Shown: piece after piece, positions 12,961-25,701 of the stretch
How positions within the stretch are numbered: the stretch's first letter is position 1
How the letters are laid out: each line of letters begins with the position of its first letter
NCBI GenBank assembly: GCA_963931865.1
Contig: OZ007508.1
Coordinates: 10,290,781-10,354,780 of the forward strand
Source of the DNA: Axinella damicornis
Taxonomy: Eukaryota > Porifera > Demospongiae > Axinellida > Axinellidae
Reading direction: 5' to 3'
DNA: 64,000 nucleotides
Translations under genes and position numbers: made by a program
Notes under the pieces: model-generated
Told to the model about the DNA's origin: nothing
Seen by the model: only the letters and a program-made list of their open reading frames with translations
The model's database searches: none

Positions 12961-15900
12961 TCACGCTAACACCGGGCCGGCCACGCCCCCAACGGGCCGG
13001 TTACGCCCCCTCGTGGCCGGCCACGCCCCCACGGGGCTGGCCACGCCCCCACGGGACCGTCCACGCCCCCACGGGGCCGGCCGCGCCCCCACAATGCCGG
13101 CCACGCCCCCACCAGGCTGGCCGGGCCGGCCACGCCCCCACCGAGCCGGCCACGCCCCCACGGGGCCGGCCACGAACCCACGGGGCCGTCCAAGCATCCA
13201 CCGGGCCGGCTACACCCCCATGGGGCCGGACACGCCCCCACCGGGCCGGTCACACCCCCACGGGGCCGGCCACGCCCCCAACGGGCCGTCCACGCCCCCA
13301 CGGGACCGGCCACGCCCCCACGGGGCCTGCCAAACATCCACCGGGCCGGCCACACCGCCATGGGGAAGGACACGCCCCCACCAGTCCGGCCACGCCCCCA
13401 CGGGGCAGGCCACGCCCACACGGGCCGCCCATGCCCCCACGGGGCCGGCCACGCCCCAACGGTGCCGGCCACGCCCCCACGGTGCCGGCCACGCCCCCAC
13501 GGGGTCAGCCACGCCCCCACTGGGCCGGCCACGCCCCCACCGGGCCGGCCACGCCCCCACCGGGCCGGCCAAGCACCCACGGGTCCGGCCACGCCCCCAA
13601 GGGGCCAGCCACGCCCAACGGGGCCGGCCACGCCCCAACTAAGCCGGCCACGCCCCCACTGGGCCATCCACGCCCCCACGGGGCCGCCCACCCCCCACCG
13701 GGGCCGTCCACGCCCCAACCATGCCGTCCACGCCCCACGAGGCCGGCCACGCTCCCACCGTGCTGTCCACGCCCCCACCGGGACGGCCACGCCCCCACGT
13801 GGTCGCCCACGCCCCCACGGGCCGGCCACGCCCCCACGGGGCCGGCCACGCCCCCACGGGGCCGACCACGCCCCCACAGGGCCGGCCAAGCCTCCACCAG
13901 GCCGGCCACGCCCCTACGGGGCCGGCCACGCCCCCACCGGACCAGCCACGCCCCCACGGGGCCGGCCACGCCCCCACAGGGTCGGCCATGCCCCCACCGG
14001 GCCGGCCACGCCCCCATGGGGCCGGCCACGCCCCCACGGGGCCGGTCACGCCCAACGGGGCCGGCCACACCCCCACGGGGCCGGCCACGCCCTGACGGGG
14101 CCGGCCAAGCCTCCAAAGGGCCGGAAACGCCCCCACAGGTCCGGACACGCCCCCACCGGGCCGGCCACGCCCCAACGGTGCCGGCCACGCCCCCACGGTG
14201 CCGGCCACGCCCCCACGGGGTCAGCCACGCCCCCACTGGGCCGGCCACGCCCCCACCGGGCCGGTCACGCCCCCACCTGGCCGGCCAAGCCCCCACGGGT
14301 CCGGCCACGCCCCCACGGGGCCAGCCACGCCCAACGGGGCCGGCCACGCCCCCACTAAGCCGGCCACGCCCCCACTGGGCCATCCACACCCCCACGGGGC
14401 CGCCCACCCCCCCACCGGGGCCGTCCACGCCCCCACCATGCCGTCCACGCCCCACGAGGCCGGCCACGCTCCAACCGTGCTGTCCACGCCCCCACCGGGA
14501 CGGCCACGCCCCCACGTGATCGCCCACGCCCCCTCGGACCGGCCACGCCCCCACGGGGCCGGCAACGCCACCACGGGGCACGCCATGCCCCCACCGGGCC
14601 GGCCACGCCCCCACCGTGCCGGCCACGCTCCCACGGGGTTGGCCACACCCAACGGGGCCTGCCACGCCCCCACGGGGCCGGCCAAGCCCCCACCGGGCCG
14701 GCCACGCCCCCACGGGGCTGACCACGCCCCCACAGGGCCGGCCAAGCCTCCACCGGGCCGGCCACGCCCCCACGGGGCCGGCCACGCTCCCACCGTGTTG
14801 TCCACGCCCCTACCGGGACGGCCACGCCCCCACGTGATCGCCCACGCCCCCTCGGACCGGTCACGCCCCCACGGGGCCTGCCACGCCACCACGGGGCACG
14901 CCACGCCCCCACCGGGCCGGACACGCCCCCACCGGGCCGGACACGCTCCCACGGGGTTGGCCACGCCCAACGGGGCCGGCCACGCCCCCACGGGGCCGGC
15001 CAAGCCCCCACCGGGCCGGCCACACCCCACGGGGCCGACCACGCCCCCACAGGGCCGGCCAAGCCTCCACCGGGCCGGCCACGCCCCCACGGGGTTGGCC
15101 ACGCCCCCACCGTACCAGCCACGCCCCCACGGGGCCGGCCACGCCCCCACAGGGTCGGCCATGCCCCCACCGAGCCGGCCACGCCCCCACGGGGCCGGCC
15201 ACGCCCCCACGGGGCCGGTAACGCCCAACGGGGCCGGCCACACCCCCACGGGGCCGGCAACGCCCTGACGGGGCCGGCCAAGCCTCCACCGGGCCGGCAA
15301 CGCCCCCACAGGTCCGGACACGCCCCCACCGGGCCGGCCACGCCCCCACGGGCCCGTCCACGCCCCCACGGGGCCGGCCAGGCCCCCACGGGGCCGGCTA
15401 GGCCCAACGGGGCCGACCACGCTCCCAAGGGGCGGGCCACACCCCCACGGGACCGGCCACGCTTCCACGGGGCCGGCTTCGCACCCACGGGGCCGGCCAT
15501 GCCCCACGTGACCGGCCACGCCCTCACGGGACCGGCCACGCCCCCACGGTGCCGGACACGCCCCCACTGGGGCGGCCACGACCCCTCCGTGCCGGCCACA
15601 AACCCACGGGGCCGGCCACGCCCCCACCGGGCTGGCCACGCCCCCACGGGTCCGGTCACGCCCCCACGGGGCCGGCCACGCCCCCACGGGGCCGGTCACG
15701 CCCTCACGGGGCCGGCCACGCCCCCACGGGGCCGGCCACGTCCAACGGGGCCGGCCACGCCCCCACTGATCCGGCCAAGCCCCCACGGGGCCGGCCACGC
15801 CCAACGGGGCCGGCCACGTCCCCACGAGGCCGGCGACGCCCACACGGGGCCGGCCACGCCCCCACGGGGCCGGCCACGCCCCCACTGGGCCAGCCACGCC

Positions 15901-16010
15901 CCAACATTGCTGGCCACGCCCCACGGGGACAGCCACGCTAACACCGGGCCGGCCACGCCCCCAACGGGCCGGTCATGCCCCCTCGTGGCCGGCCACGCCC
16001 CCACGGGGCT
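12961..16010. repeat. Domain I, block c: satellite with a 0.72-kb tandem HOR
   Basis: A TAA-bearing monomer (TCACGCTAAC form) opens the block at 12961 and another follows at 15933. Both are followed by the same pair of variants, CCCCCAACGGGCC and CCCCCTCGTGGCC, so the two ends are related. Inside, the marker GGGCCATCCA at 13661 and 14377 is 716 bp apart and flanked by the same order of variants, including CACTAAGCC or AACTAAGCC upstream and GCCGCCCACCC downstream. This indicates a tandem duplication of roughly 0.72 kb. The ATGGGGAAGGACAC variant at 13360 recurs later at about 16301, 17363, 21069 and 24332. I see no gene. Confidence 0.75.
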
Positions 16011-17072
16011 GGCCACGCCCCCACGGGACCGTCCACGCCCCCACGGGGCCGGCCACGCCCCCACGGTGCCGGCCACGCCCCCACGGGGCCGGCCACGCCC
16101 CCACGGGAACGGCCACGCCCCCACGGGGCCGGCCAAGCATCCACCGGGCCGGCCACACCCCCATGGGCCGGACACGCCCCCACCGGGCCGGCCACGCCCC
16201 CACGGGGCCGGCCAATTCCCACCGGGCCGGCCACGCCCCCACGGGACCGGCCACGCCCCCACGGGGCAGGCCAAACATCCACCGGGCCGGCCACACCCCC
16301 ATGGGGAAGGACACGTCCCCACCGGGCCGGCCACGCGCCCACGGGGCCGGCCACGCCCCCACCGGGCCGCCCATGCCCCCAACGGTGCCGGCCACGCCCC
16401 CACGGTGCCGGCCACGCCCCCACGGGGCCAGCAACGCCCCCACTGGGCCGGCCACGCCCCCACCGGGCCGGCCACGATCCCACCGGGCCGGCAACGCCCC
16501 CACCGGGCCGACAACGCCCCCACGGGGCCGGCCACGCCCAACGGAGCCGGCCACGGCCCCCACGGTGCCGGCCACGCCCCCATCGGGCCGGCCGGGCCGG
16601 CCACGCCTTCACCGTGCCGGCCACGACCCCACGGGGCCGGCCAAGAATCCACCGGACCGGCCACGCCCCCACGGGCCAGCCACGGCCCCACCGGGTCGGC
16701 CACGCCCCCACGGGGCCGGCCACTCCCCCACCGGCCATGCCCCCACCGGGCCGGCCACGCCCCAACGGGGCCGGACACGCTCCCACGGTGCCGGCCACGC
16801 TCCTACGGGGCCGGCGACGCCCCCACGGTGCCGGCCACGCCCCCACGGGGCCGGCCACGCCCCACGGGAACGGCCACGCCCCCACGGGGCCGGCCAAGCA
16901 TCCACCGGGCCGCCCATGCCCCCCACGGTGCCGGCCACGCCCCCACGGTGCCGGCCACGCCCCCACGGGGCCGGCCACGCCCCCACTGGGCCGGCCACGC
17001 CCCCACCGGGCCGGCCACGGTCCCACCGGGCCGGCAACGCCCCCACCGGGCCGGCAACGCCCCCACGGGGCC
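16011..17072. repeat. 1,062-bp HOR, first copy of a nearly identical tandem pair
   Basis: The segment matches the following 1,062 bp almost base for base. Landmarks ACGGGACCGTCC (16023 and 17085), CCATGGGCCGG (16161 and 17223), TGGGGAAGGA (16302 and 17364) and CCGGCCGGGCC (16588 and 17650) are all exactly 1,062 bp apart. Reading both copies side by side I find one clear substitution, ACGGAGCC near 16550 against ACGGGGCC in the second copy, plus divergence only at the outer edge. Each copy also contains a looser internal repeat of about 0.53 kb, seen as two CCGCCCATGCC variants. Edge positions are uncertain by about one monomer. Confidence 0.85.
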
Positions 17073-18134
17073 GGCCACGCCCCCACGGGACCGTCCACGC
17101 CCCCACGGGGCCGGCCACGCCCCCACGGTGCCGGCCACGCCCCCACGGGGCCGGCCACGCCCCCACGGGAACGGCCACGCCCCCACGGGGCCGGCCAAGC
17201 ATCCACCGGGCCGGCCACACCCCCATGGGCCGGACACGCCCCCACCGGGCCGGCCACGCCCCCACGGGGCCGGCCAATTCCCACCGGGCCGGCCACGCCC
17301 CCACGGGACCGGCCACGCCCCCACGGGGCAGGCCAAACATCCACCGGGCCGGCCACACCCCCATGGGGAAGGACACGTCCCCACCGGGCCGGCCACGCGC
17401 CCACGGGGCCGGCCACGCCCCCACCGGGCCGCCCATGCCCCCAACGGTGCCGGCCACGCCCCCACGGTGCCGGCCACGCCCCCACGGGGCCAGCAACGCC
17501 CCCACTGGGCCGGCCACGCCCCCACCGGGCCGGCCACGATCCCACCGGGCCGGCAACGCCCCCACCGGGCCGACAACGCCCCCACGGGGCCGGCCACGCC
17601 CAACGGGGCCGGCCACGGCCCCCACGGTGCCGGCCACGCCCCCATCGGGCCGGCCGGGCCGGCCACGCCTTCACCGTGCCGGCCACGACCCCACGGGGCC
17701 GGCCAAGAATCCACCGGACCGGCCACGCCCCCACGGGCCAGCCACGGCCCCACCGGGTCGGCCACGCCCCCACGGGGCCGGCCACTCCCCCACCGGCCAT
17801 GCCCCCACCGGGCCGGCCACGCCCCAACGGGGCCGGACACGCTCCCACGGTGCCGGCCACGCTCCTACGGGGCCGGCGACGCCCCCACGGTGCCGGCCAC
17901 GCCCCCACGGGGCCGGCCACGCCCCACGGGAACGGCCACGCCCCCACGGGGCCGGCCAAGCATCCACCGGGCCGCCCATGCCCCCCACGGTGCCGGCCAC
18001 GCCCCCACGGTGCCGGCCACGCCCCCACGGGGCCGGCCACGCCCCCACTGGGCCGGCCACGCCCCCACCGGGCCGGCCACGGTCCCACCGGGCCGGCAAC
18101 GCCCCCACCGGGCCGGCGACGCCCCCACGGGGCC
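17073..18134. repeat. 1,062-bp HOR, second copy of the tandem pair
   Basis: This is the partner of the preceding copy. Identity ends near 18140, where the upstream copy continues with ACGGGACCGTCC but this one runs into CCCAACGGGGCC. Near the end it differs at CCGGCGACG (18115-18123) against CCGGCAACG (17053-17061). The same run of variants, in a more diverged form, lies in the second half of each 3.24-kb HOR further downstream (landmark TGGGGAAGGA at 21070 and 24333). The pair is therefore an extra local amplification of part of that HOR. Confidence 0.85.
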
Positions 18135-19234
18135 GGCCACGCCCAACGGGGCCGGCCAAGGCCCCCACGGTGCCGGCCACGCCCCCATCGGGCCGGCCGG
18201 GCCGGCCACGCCCCCACCGTGCCGGCCACGCCCCCACGGGGCCGGCCAAGAATCCACCGGGCCGGCCACGCCCCCACGGGCCGGCCACGGCCCCACCGGG
18301 CCGGCCACGCCCCCACGGAGCCGGCCACTCCCCTACCGGCCATGCGCCCACCGGGCCGGCCACGCCCCAACGGGGCCGGCCACGCCCCCACGGTGCCGGC
18401 CACGCCCCCACGGGGCCGGCCACGCCCCCACGGGGCCGGCCACGTCACCACAGTGCCGGACATGCCCCCACGGGGCCGGCCACGACCCCTCCGTACCGGC
18501 CACGCACCCACGGGTCCGGCCACGCCCCCACCATGCCGGCCTCGCCCCCACGGGGCCGGCCACGCTCCCACCGGGCCGGCCACGCCCCCACCGTGCCGGC
18601 GACGCCCCCACATGGCCGACTACGCCCCCACGGGTCTGACCACGCCCCCACTGGGCTGGCCACGCCCCCACGGGGCCGGACACGCCCCCACCGGGCCGGC
18701 CACGCCCCCACGGGACCGGTCACGCCCCCACGGGACCGGCCACGCCCCCTCGGGCCCGGCTAGTCCCAACGGGGCCGACCACGCCCCCACGGGGCCGGCT
18801 ACGCCCCCACGGGGCCGGCCACGCCTCCACGGGCAGGCTTAACCCCCACGGGGCCGGCCATGCCCACCGGGACCGGCCACGCCCCCACGGGACCGGCCAC
18901 GCCCCCACGGTGCCGGACACGCCCCCACGGGGCCGGCCACGACCCCTCCGTGCCGGCCACGATCCCACGGGGTCGGCCACGCCCCCGCTGGGCCCGCAAC
19001 GCCCCTACGGGTCCGGTCACGCCCCCACGGGGCCGGCCGCGCCCCCACGGGTCCGGTCACGCCCCCACGGGGCCGGCCACGCCCCCACGGGGCCGGCCAC
19101 GCCCAACGGGGCCGGCCACGGCCCCACGGGTCCGGCCACGCCCCCACGGGGCCGGCCACGCCCCCACGGGGCCGTCCACGCCCCCACTGGGCCGGCCACG
19201 CCCCCACATTGCCGGCCACGCCCCACCGGGCCAG
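18135..19234. repeat. Partial upstream copy of the 3.24-kb HOR (its distal part)
   Basis: The stretch shares variant order with the distal part of the HOR copies that end at 22458 and 25701. Shared elements are the CCGGCCGGGCCGG junction (18193), CCACTCCCCTACCGGCCATGCGCC, ACCCCTCCGTACC, CCCCACATGGCC, CCCGGCTAGTCCC, GGCAGGCTTAACC or GGCTTAACC and CCCATGCCCACCGGGACC. It ends at a CACATTGCCGG monomer followed by the TAA-bearing monomer at 19235. One-monomer deletions and single-base changes separate it from the later copies. No gene is present. Confidence 0.75.
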
Positions 19235-22200
19235 CCACGCTAACACCGGGCCGGCCACGCCCCCACCGGGCCGGTCACGCCCCCATGTGGCCGGCCACGC
19301 CCCCACGGGGCTGGCCACACCCCCACGGGGCCGTCCACGACCCCACGGGCCCGGCCACGCCCCCACGGTGCCGGCCACGTTTCCACCAGGCCGGCCGGGC
19401 CGGCCACTCCCCCACCAGGCCGGCCACGCCCCCAGGCGGCCGGCCACGCCCCCACCGTGCCGGCCATGCCCCCACCTGGCCGGCCCCTTGGGGGCGTAGC
19501 CGGCCACGTCCCAACGGGGCCGGCCACGCCCACACGGTGCCGGCCACGCTCCCACGGGGCCGGCCGCGCCCCCACGGGGCCGGCCACGACCCCTCCGTGC
19601 CGGCCACGCACCCACGAGTCCGGCCACGCCCCCACCAGGGTGGCCAGGCCCCCACGGGTCCGGTCAAGTTCCCACGGGTCCGGCCACGCCCCTACCGGCC
19701 CGGCAACGCTCAACGGGGCCGGCCACGCACCCACGGGGCCGGCCACGCTCCCACGGAGCTGGCCACGCCCCCACCTGACCGGCCACGCCCCCACGGGGCC
19801 GGGCATGCCCCCACGGGGCCGTCCACTTCCCCACCGGACCGGCCACGCCCTTACGGGACCAGCCACGCCCCCAACACGTGGTCGGCCAAGCTTCCACGGG
19901 GCCGGCCACGCCCCCACCGGGCCGGCCAATCCCCCACCGTGCCGGTCACGCCCCCCCCGGCCGGCAACGCCCCCACGGGGCCGGCCACGCCCCCTCGGGT
20001 CGGCCACGCCCCCAAGGGGCAGGCCACGCCCCACAGGACCGGCAACGCCCCCACGGGACCGGCCACGCCCCCACGGTGCCGAACATGCCCCCACGGGGCC
20101 GGCCTCGACGCATCCGTGCCGGCCACGCCCCCACGGGTGCGTCAACGCCCCCACCCGGGCGGCCACGCCCCCACGGGTCCGGCCACGCCCGCACCGATCC
20201 GGCCACGCCCCCACGGGGCCGGCCACGCCCCAACGGGCCCGGCCACGCCCGACGGGGCCGGCCACGCACCCACGGGGCCGGCCACGCCCCTACGGGGCAG
20301 GCCACGCCCCTCGCGGGGCCGACAACGCCCCCACAGGGCCGGCCACAACCCCACAAGGCCGGCAACCCCCCCACCGGGCCGGCCACGCCCCCACGGGGCC
20401 GGCCTCGCCCCACGGGACCGACCACGCCCCACGGGACCGGCCACGCTCCCACGGGACCGGCCACGCCCCCACGGAACCGGCCACGCCCCCACGGAACCGG
20501 CCACGCCCCTACGGTGCCGGACACGCCCCCACGGGGCCGGCCACGACCCCTCCGTGCCGGCCACGACTCCACGGGGCCGACCACGCCCCCACCGGGCAGG
20601 CCACGTCCCCACGGGTCTGGCCACGCCCCCACGGGGCCGGCCACGCCCCCACGGGACCGCCCACACCCAACGGGGCCGGCCACGCCCCCACGGGGCCGGC
20701 CACGCTCCAACGGGGCCGGCCCCGCCCTCACCGGACCGGCCACGCCCCCACCGGGCCTGCCACGCCCCCATGGGGCCGGCCACGTTCCCACCGGGCCGGC
20801 CAAGCCCCCTCGGGTCCGGCCACGCCCCCACGGGTACGGCCACGCCCAACGGGGCCGGCCACGCCCCCACGAGGCCGGCCACGCCCCCACGGGGCCGGCC
20901 AAGCATCCACCGGGCCGGCCACACCCCCATGGGGCCGGACACGCCCCCACCGGGCCGGCCACGCCCCCACGGGGCCGGCCACACCCCCACCGGGCCGGCC
21001 ACGCCCCGACGGGACCGGCCACGCCCCCACGGGGCCGGCCAAACATCCACCGGGCCGGCCACACCCCCATGGGGAAGGACACGCCCCCACCGGGCCGGCC
21101 ACGCGCCCACGGGGCCGGCCACGCCCCCACCGGGCCGCCCATGCCCCCAACGGTGCCGGCCACGCCCCCACGGTGCCGGCCACGCCCCCACGGGGCCAGC
21201 CACGCCCCCACTGGGCCGGCCACGCCCCCACCGGGCTGGCCACGATCCCACCGGGCCGGCAACGCCCCCACCGGGCCGGCGACGCCCCCACGGGGCCGGC
21301 CACGCCCAACGGGGCCGGCCAAGGCCCCCACGGTGCCGGCCACGCCCCCATCGGGCCGGCCGGGCCGGCCACGCCCCCACCGTGCCGGCCACGCCCCCAC
21401 GGGGCCGGCCAAGAATCCACCGGGCCGGCCACGCCCCCACGGGCCGGCCACGGCCCCACCGGGCCGGCCACGCCCCCACGGGGCCGGCCACTCCCCCACC
21501 GGCCATGCGCCCACCGGGCCGGCCACGCCCCAACGGGGCCGGCCACGCCCCCACGGTGCCGGCCACGCCCCCACGGGGCCGGCCACGCCCCCACGGGGCC
21601 GGCCACGTCCCCACAGTGCCGGACATGCCCCCACGGTGCCGGCCACGACCCCTCTGTACCGGCCACGCACCCAAGGGTCCGGCCACGCCCCCACCATGCC
21701 GGCCTCGCCCCCACGGGGCCGGCCACGCTCCCACCGGGCCGGCCACGCCCCCACCGTGCCGGCGACGCCCCCACATGGCCGACCACGCCCCCACGGGTCT
21801 GACCACGCCCCCACTGGGCCGGCCACGCCCCCACGGGGCCGGCCACCCCCCCACGTGGCCGTCCAGGCCTCCACCGGGCCGGCCACGCCCCCACGGGGCC
21901 GGCCACGCCCCCACCGGGCCGGCCACGCCCCCACGGGACCGGTCACGCCCCCACGGGGCCGGCCACGCCCCCTCGGGCCCGGCTAGTCCCAACGGGGCCG
22001 ACCACGCCCCCACGGGGCCGGCTACGCCCCCACGGGGCCGGCCACGCCTCCACGGGGCCGGCTTAACCCCCACGGGGCCGGCCATGCCCACCGGGACCGG
22101 CCACGCCCCCACGGGACCGGCCACGCCCCCACGGCGCCGGACACGCCCCCACGGGGCCGGCCACGACCCCTCCGTGCCGGCCACGATCCCACGGAACCGG

Positions 22201-22458
22201 CCACGCCCCCACTGGGCCGGCCACGCCCCTACGGGTCCGATCACGCCCCCACGGGGCCGGCCACGCCCCCACGGGTCCGGTCACGCCCCAACGGGGCCGG
22301 CCACGCCCCCACGGAACCGGCCACGCCCAACGGGGCCGGCCACGGCCCCACGGGTCCGGCCACGCCCCCACGGGGCAGGCCACGCCCCCACGGGGCCGTC
22401 CACGCCCCCACTGGGCCAGCCACGCCCCCACATTGCCGGCCACGCCCCACCGGGCCAG
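19235..22458. repeat. 3.24-kb HOR, full copy A (3,224 bp)
   Basis: The copy is bounded here from one TAA-bearing monomer (19235) to the next (22459). Its internal landmarks recur 3,224-3,263 bp later in copy B: the inverted monomer at 19480, ACGTGGTCGGCC near 19875, GACGCATCCGTGCC near 20107, CCGGGCCTGCC at 20751, TGGGGAAGGA at 21070 and GGCTTAACC near 22060. Compared with copy B it lacks about 40 bp near 19560 and has one extra 20-bp monomer near 21820, so length changes come in whole monomers. By eye the base divergence from copy B is a few percent or less. Confidence 0.88.
19480..19499 (-). repeat. Single monomer in reverse orientation, copy A
   Basis: The local sequence CCGGCCCCTTGGGGGCGTAG is the reverse complement of a monomer variant, CTACGCCCCCAAGGGGCCGG, set in an otherwise forward array. 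The flanks on both sides are normal forward monomers. The T-rich, GGGGGCGT-bearing plus strand stands out because the consensus has no T on this strand. It carries a GTAG where the two later copies have GTGG. Confidence 0.85.
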
Positions 22459-25400
22459 CCACGCTAACACCGGGCCGGCCACGCCCCCACCGGGCCGGTC
22501 ACGCCCCCACGTGGCCGGCCACGCCCCCACGGGGCTGTCCACACCCCCACGGGGCCGTCCACGACCCCACGGGGCCGGCCACGCCCCCACGGTGCCGGCC
22601 ACGTCCCCACCAGGCCGGCCGGGCCGGCCACTCCCCCACCGGGCCGGCCACGCCCCCACGGAGCCGGCCACGCCCCCACCGTGCCGGCCATGCCCCCACC
22701 TGGCCGGCCCCTTGGGGGCGTGGCCGGCCACGCCCCAACGGGTCCGGCCACGCCCACACGGTGCCGGCCACGCTCCCACGGGGCCGGCCAAGCCCCCACG
22801 GGGCCGGCCACGCCCCCACGGTGCCGAAGATGCCCCCACGTGGCCGGCCACGACCCCTCCGTGCCGGCCACGCACCCACGAGTCCGGCCACGCCCCCACC
22901 AGGGTGGCCACGCCCCCACGGGTCCGGTCAAGTTCCCACGGGTCCGGCCACGCCCCTACGGGCCCGGCCACGCTCAATGGGGCCGGCCACGCACCCACGG
23001 GGCCGGCCACGCTCCCACGGAGCCGGCCACGCCCCCACCTGACCGGCCACGCCCCCACGGGCCGGGCATGCCCCCACGGGGCCGTCCACTTCCCCACCGG
23101 ACCGGCCACGCCCTTACGGGACCAGCCACGCCCCCACCACGTGGTCGGCCAAGCCTCCACGGGGCCGGCCACGCCCCCACCGGGCCGGCCAATCCCCCAC
23201 CGTGCCGGTCACGCCCTCCCCGGCCGGCAACGCCCCCTCGGGGCCGGCCACGCCCCCTCGGGTCGGCCACGCCCCCAAGGGGCAGGCCACGCCCCACAGG
23301 ACCGGCAACGCCCCCACGGGACCGGCCACGCCCCCACGGTGCCGAACATGCCCCCACGGGGCCGGCCTCGACGCATCCGTGCCGGCCACGCCCCCACGGG
23401 TGCGTCAACGCCCCCACCCGGGCGGCCACGCCCCCACGGGTCCGGCCACGCCCGCACCGATCCGGCCACGCCCCCACGGGGCCGGCCACGCCCCAACGGG
23501 CCCGGCCACGCCCGACGGGGCCGGCCACGCACCCACGGGGCCGGCCACGCCCCGACGGGGCAGGCCACGCCCCTCGCGGGGCCGACAACGCCCCCACAGG
23601 GCCGGCCACAACCCCACAAGGCCGGCAACCCCCCCACCGGGCCGGCCACGCCCCCACGGGGCAGGCCTCGCCCCACGGGACCGACCACGCCCCACGGGAC
23701 CGGCCACGCCCCCACGGGACCGGCCACGCCCCCACGGAACCGGCCACGCCCCCACGGAACCGGCCACGCCCCTACGGTGCCGGACACGCCCCCACGGGGC
23801 CGGCCACGACCCCTCCGTGCCGGCCACGACTCCACGGGGCCGACCACGCCCCCACCGGGCAGGCCACGTCCCCACGGGTCTGGCCACGCCCCCACGGGGC
23901 CGGCCACGCCCCCACGGGACCGCCCACACCCAACGGGGCCGGCCACGCCCCCACGGGGCCGGCCACGCTCCAACGGGGCCGGCCCCGCCCTCACCGGACC
24001 GGCCACGCCCCCACCGGGCCTGCCACGCCCCCATGGGGCCGGCCACGTTCCCACCGGGCCGGCCAAGCCCCCTCGGGTCCGGCCACGCCCCCACGGGTAC
24101 GGCCACGCCCAACGGGGCCGGCCACGCCCCCACGAGGCCGGCCACGCCCCCACGGGGCCGGCCAAGCATCCACCGGGCCGGCCACACCCCCATGGGGCCG
24201 GACACGCCCCCACCGGGCCGGCCACGCCCCCACGGGGCCGGCCACACCCCCACCGGGCCGGCCACGCCCCGACGGGACCGGCCACGCCCCCACGGGGCCG
24301 GCCAAACATCCACCGGGCCGGCCACACCCCCATGGGGAAGGACACGCCCCCACCGGGCCGGCCACGCGCCCACGGGGCCGGCCACGCCCCCACCGGGCCG
24401 CCCATGCCCCCAACTATGCCGGCCACGCCCCCACGGTGCCGGCCACGCCCCCACGGGGCCAGCCACGCCCCCACTGGGCCGGCCACGCCCCCACCGGGCT
24501 GGCCACGATCCCACCGGGCCGGCAACGCCCCCACCGGGCCGGCGACGCCCCCACGGGGCCGGCCACGCCCAACGGGGCCGGCCAAGGCCCCCACGGTGCC
24601 GGCCACGCCCCCATCGGGCCGGCCGGGCCGGCCACGCCCCCACCGTGCCGGCCACGCCCCCACGGGGCCGGCCAAGAATCCACCGGGCCGGCCACGCCCC
24701 CACGGGCCGGCCACGGCCCCACCGGGCCGGCCACGCCCCCACGGGGCCGGCCACTCCCCCACTGGCCATGCGCCCACCGGGCCGGCCACGCCCCAACGGG
24801 GCCGGCCACGCCCCCACGGTGCCGGCCACGCCCCCACGGGGCCGGCCACGCCCCCACGGGGCCGGCCACGTCCCCACAGTGCCGGACATGCCCCCACGGT
24901 GCCGGCCACGACCCCTCTGTACCGGCCACGCACCCAAGGGTCCGGCCACGCCCCCACCATGCCGGCCTCGCCCCCACGGGGCCGGCCACGCTCCCACCGG
25001 GCCGGCCACGCCCCCACCGTGCCGGCGACGCCCCCACATGGCCGACCACGCCCCCACGGGTCTGACCACGCCCCCACTGGGCCGGCCACCCCCCCACGTG
25101 GCCGTCCAGGCCTCCACCGGGCCGGCCACGCCCCCACGGGGCCGGCCACGCCCCCACCGGGCCGGCCACGCCCCCACGGGACCGGTCACGCCCCCACGGG
25201 GCCGGCCACGCCCCCTCGGGCCCGGCTAGTCCCAACGGGGCCGACCACGCCCCCACGGGGCCGGCTACGCCCCCACGGGGCCCGCCACGCCTCCACGGGG
25301 CCGGCTTAACCCCCACGGGGCCGGCCATGCCCACCGGGACCGGCCACGCCCCCACGGGACCGGCCACGCCCCCACGGTGCCGGACACGCCCCCACGGGGC

Positions 25401-25701
25401 CGGCCACGACCCCTCCGTGCCGGCCACGATCCCACGGGGCCGGCCACGCCCCCACTGGGCCGGCCACGCCCCTACGGGTCCGATCACGCCCCCACGGGGC
25501 CGGCCACGCCCCCACGGGTCCGGTCACGCCCCAACGGGGCCGGCCACGCCCCCACGGAACCGGCCACGCCCAACGGGGCCGGCCACGGCCCCACGGGTCC
25601 GGCCACGCCCCCACGGGGCAGGCCACGCCCCCACGGGGCCGTCCACGCCCCCACTGGGCCAGCCACGCCCCCACATTGCCGGCCACGCCCCACCGGGCCA
25701 G
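22459..25701. repeat. 3.24-kb HOR, full copy B (3,243 bp)
   Basis: This is the second complete copy, from the TAA-bearing monomer at 22459 to the one at 25702. It is closest to the partial copy C that follows: the inverted monomer (22704 and 25946) and the CCGGGCCTGCC marker (24014 and 27256) are both exactly 3,242 bp apart. It differs from copy A by about two monomers gained in the proximal part and one monomer lost near 25090, where a CCACTGGGCC unit runs directly into GGCCACCCCCCCACGTGG. Small substitutions, such as CAACTATGCC near 24415 against CAACGGTGCC in copy A, also occur. Confidence 0.88.
22704..22723 (-). repeat. Single monomer in reverse orientation, copy B
   Basis: CCGGCCCCTTGGGGGCGTGG at this position is the exact reverse complement of the monomer variant CCACGCCCCCAAGGGGCCGG. 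It lies 3,224 bp after the inverted monomer of copy A, in the same local context: a CCATGCCCCCACCTGG monomer before it and a CCCCAACGGG monomer after it. Confidence 0.9.

Noticed and set aside
16011..18134. Certain assembly error at the 1,062-bp duplication
   Set aside because: The two copies differ by at least one base and have distinct edges, which a pure assembler duplication need not show. It remains possible and is listed as a point to test.
15938..18613. Open frame of 891 codons on the minus strand, rich in Gly, Trp, Arg and Pro
   Set aside because: It is the minus-strand reading of the same satellite and overlaps equally long plus-strand frames. The peptide repeat follows from the 60-bp translation cycle and matches no family I know.
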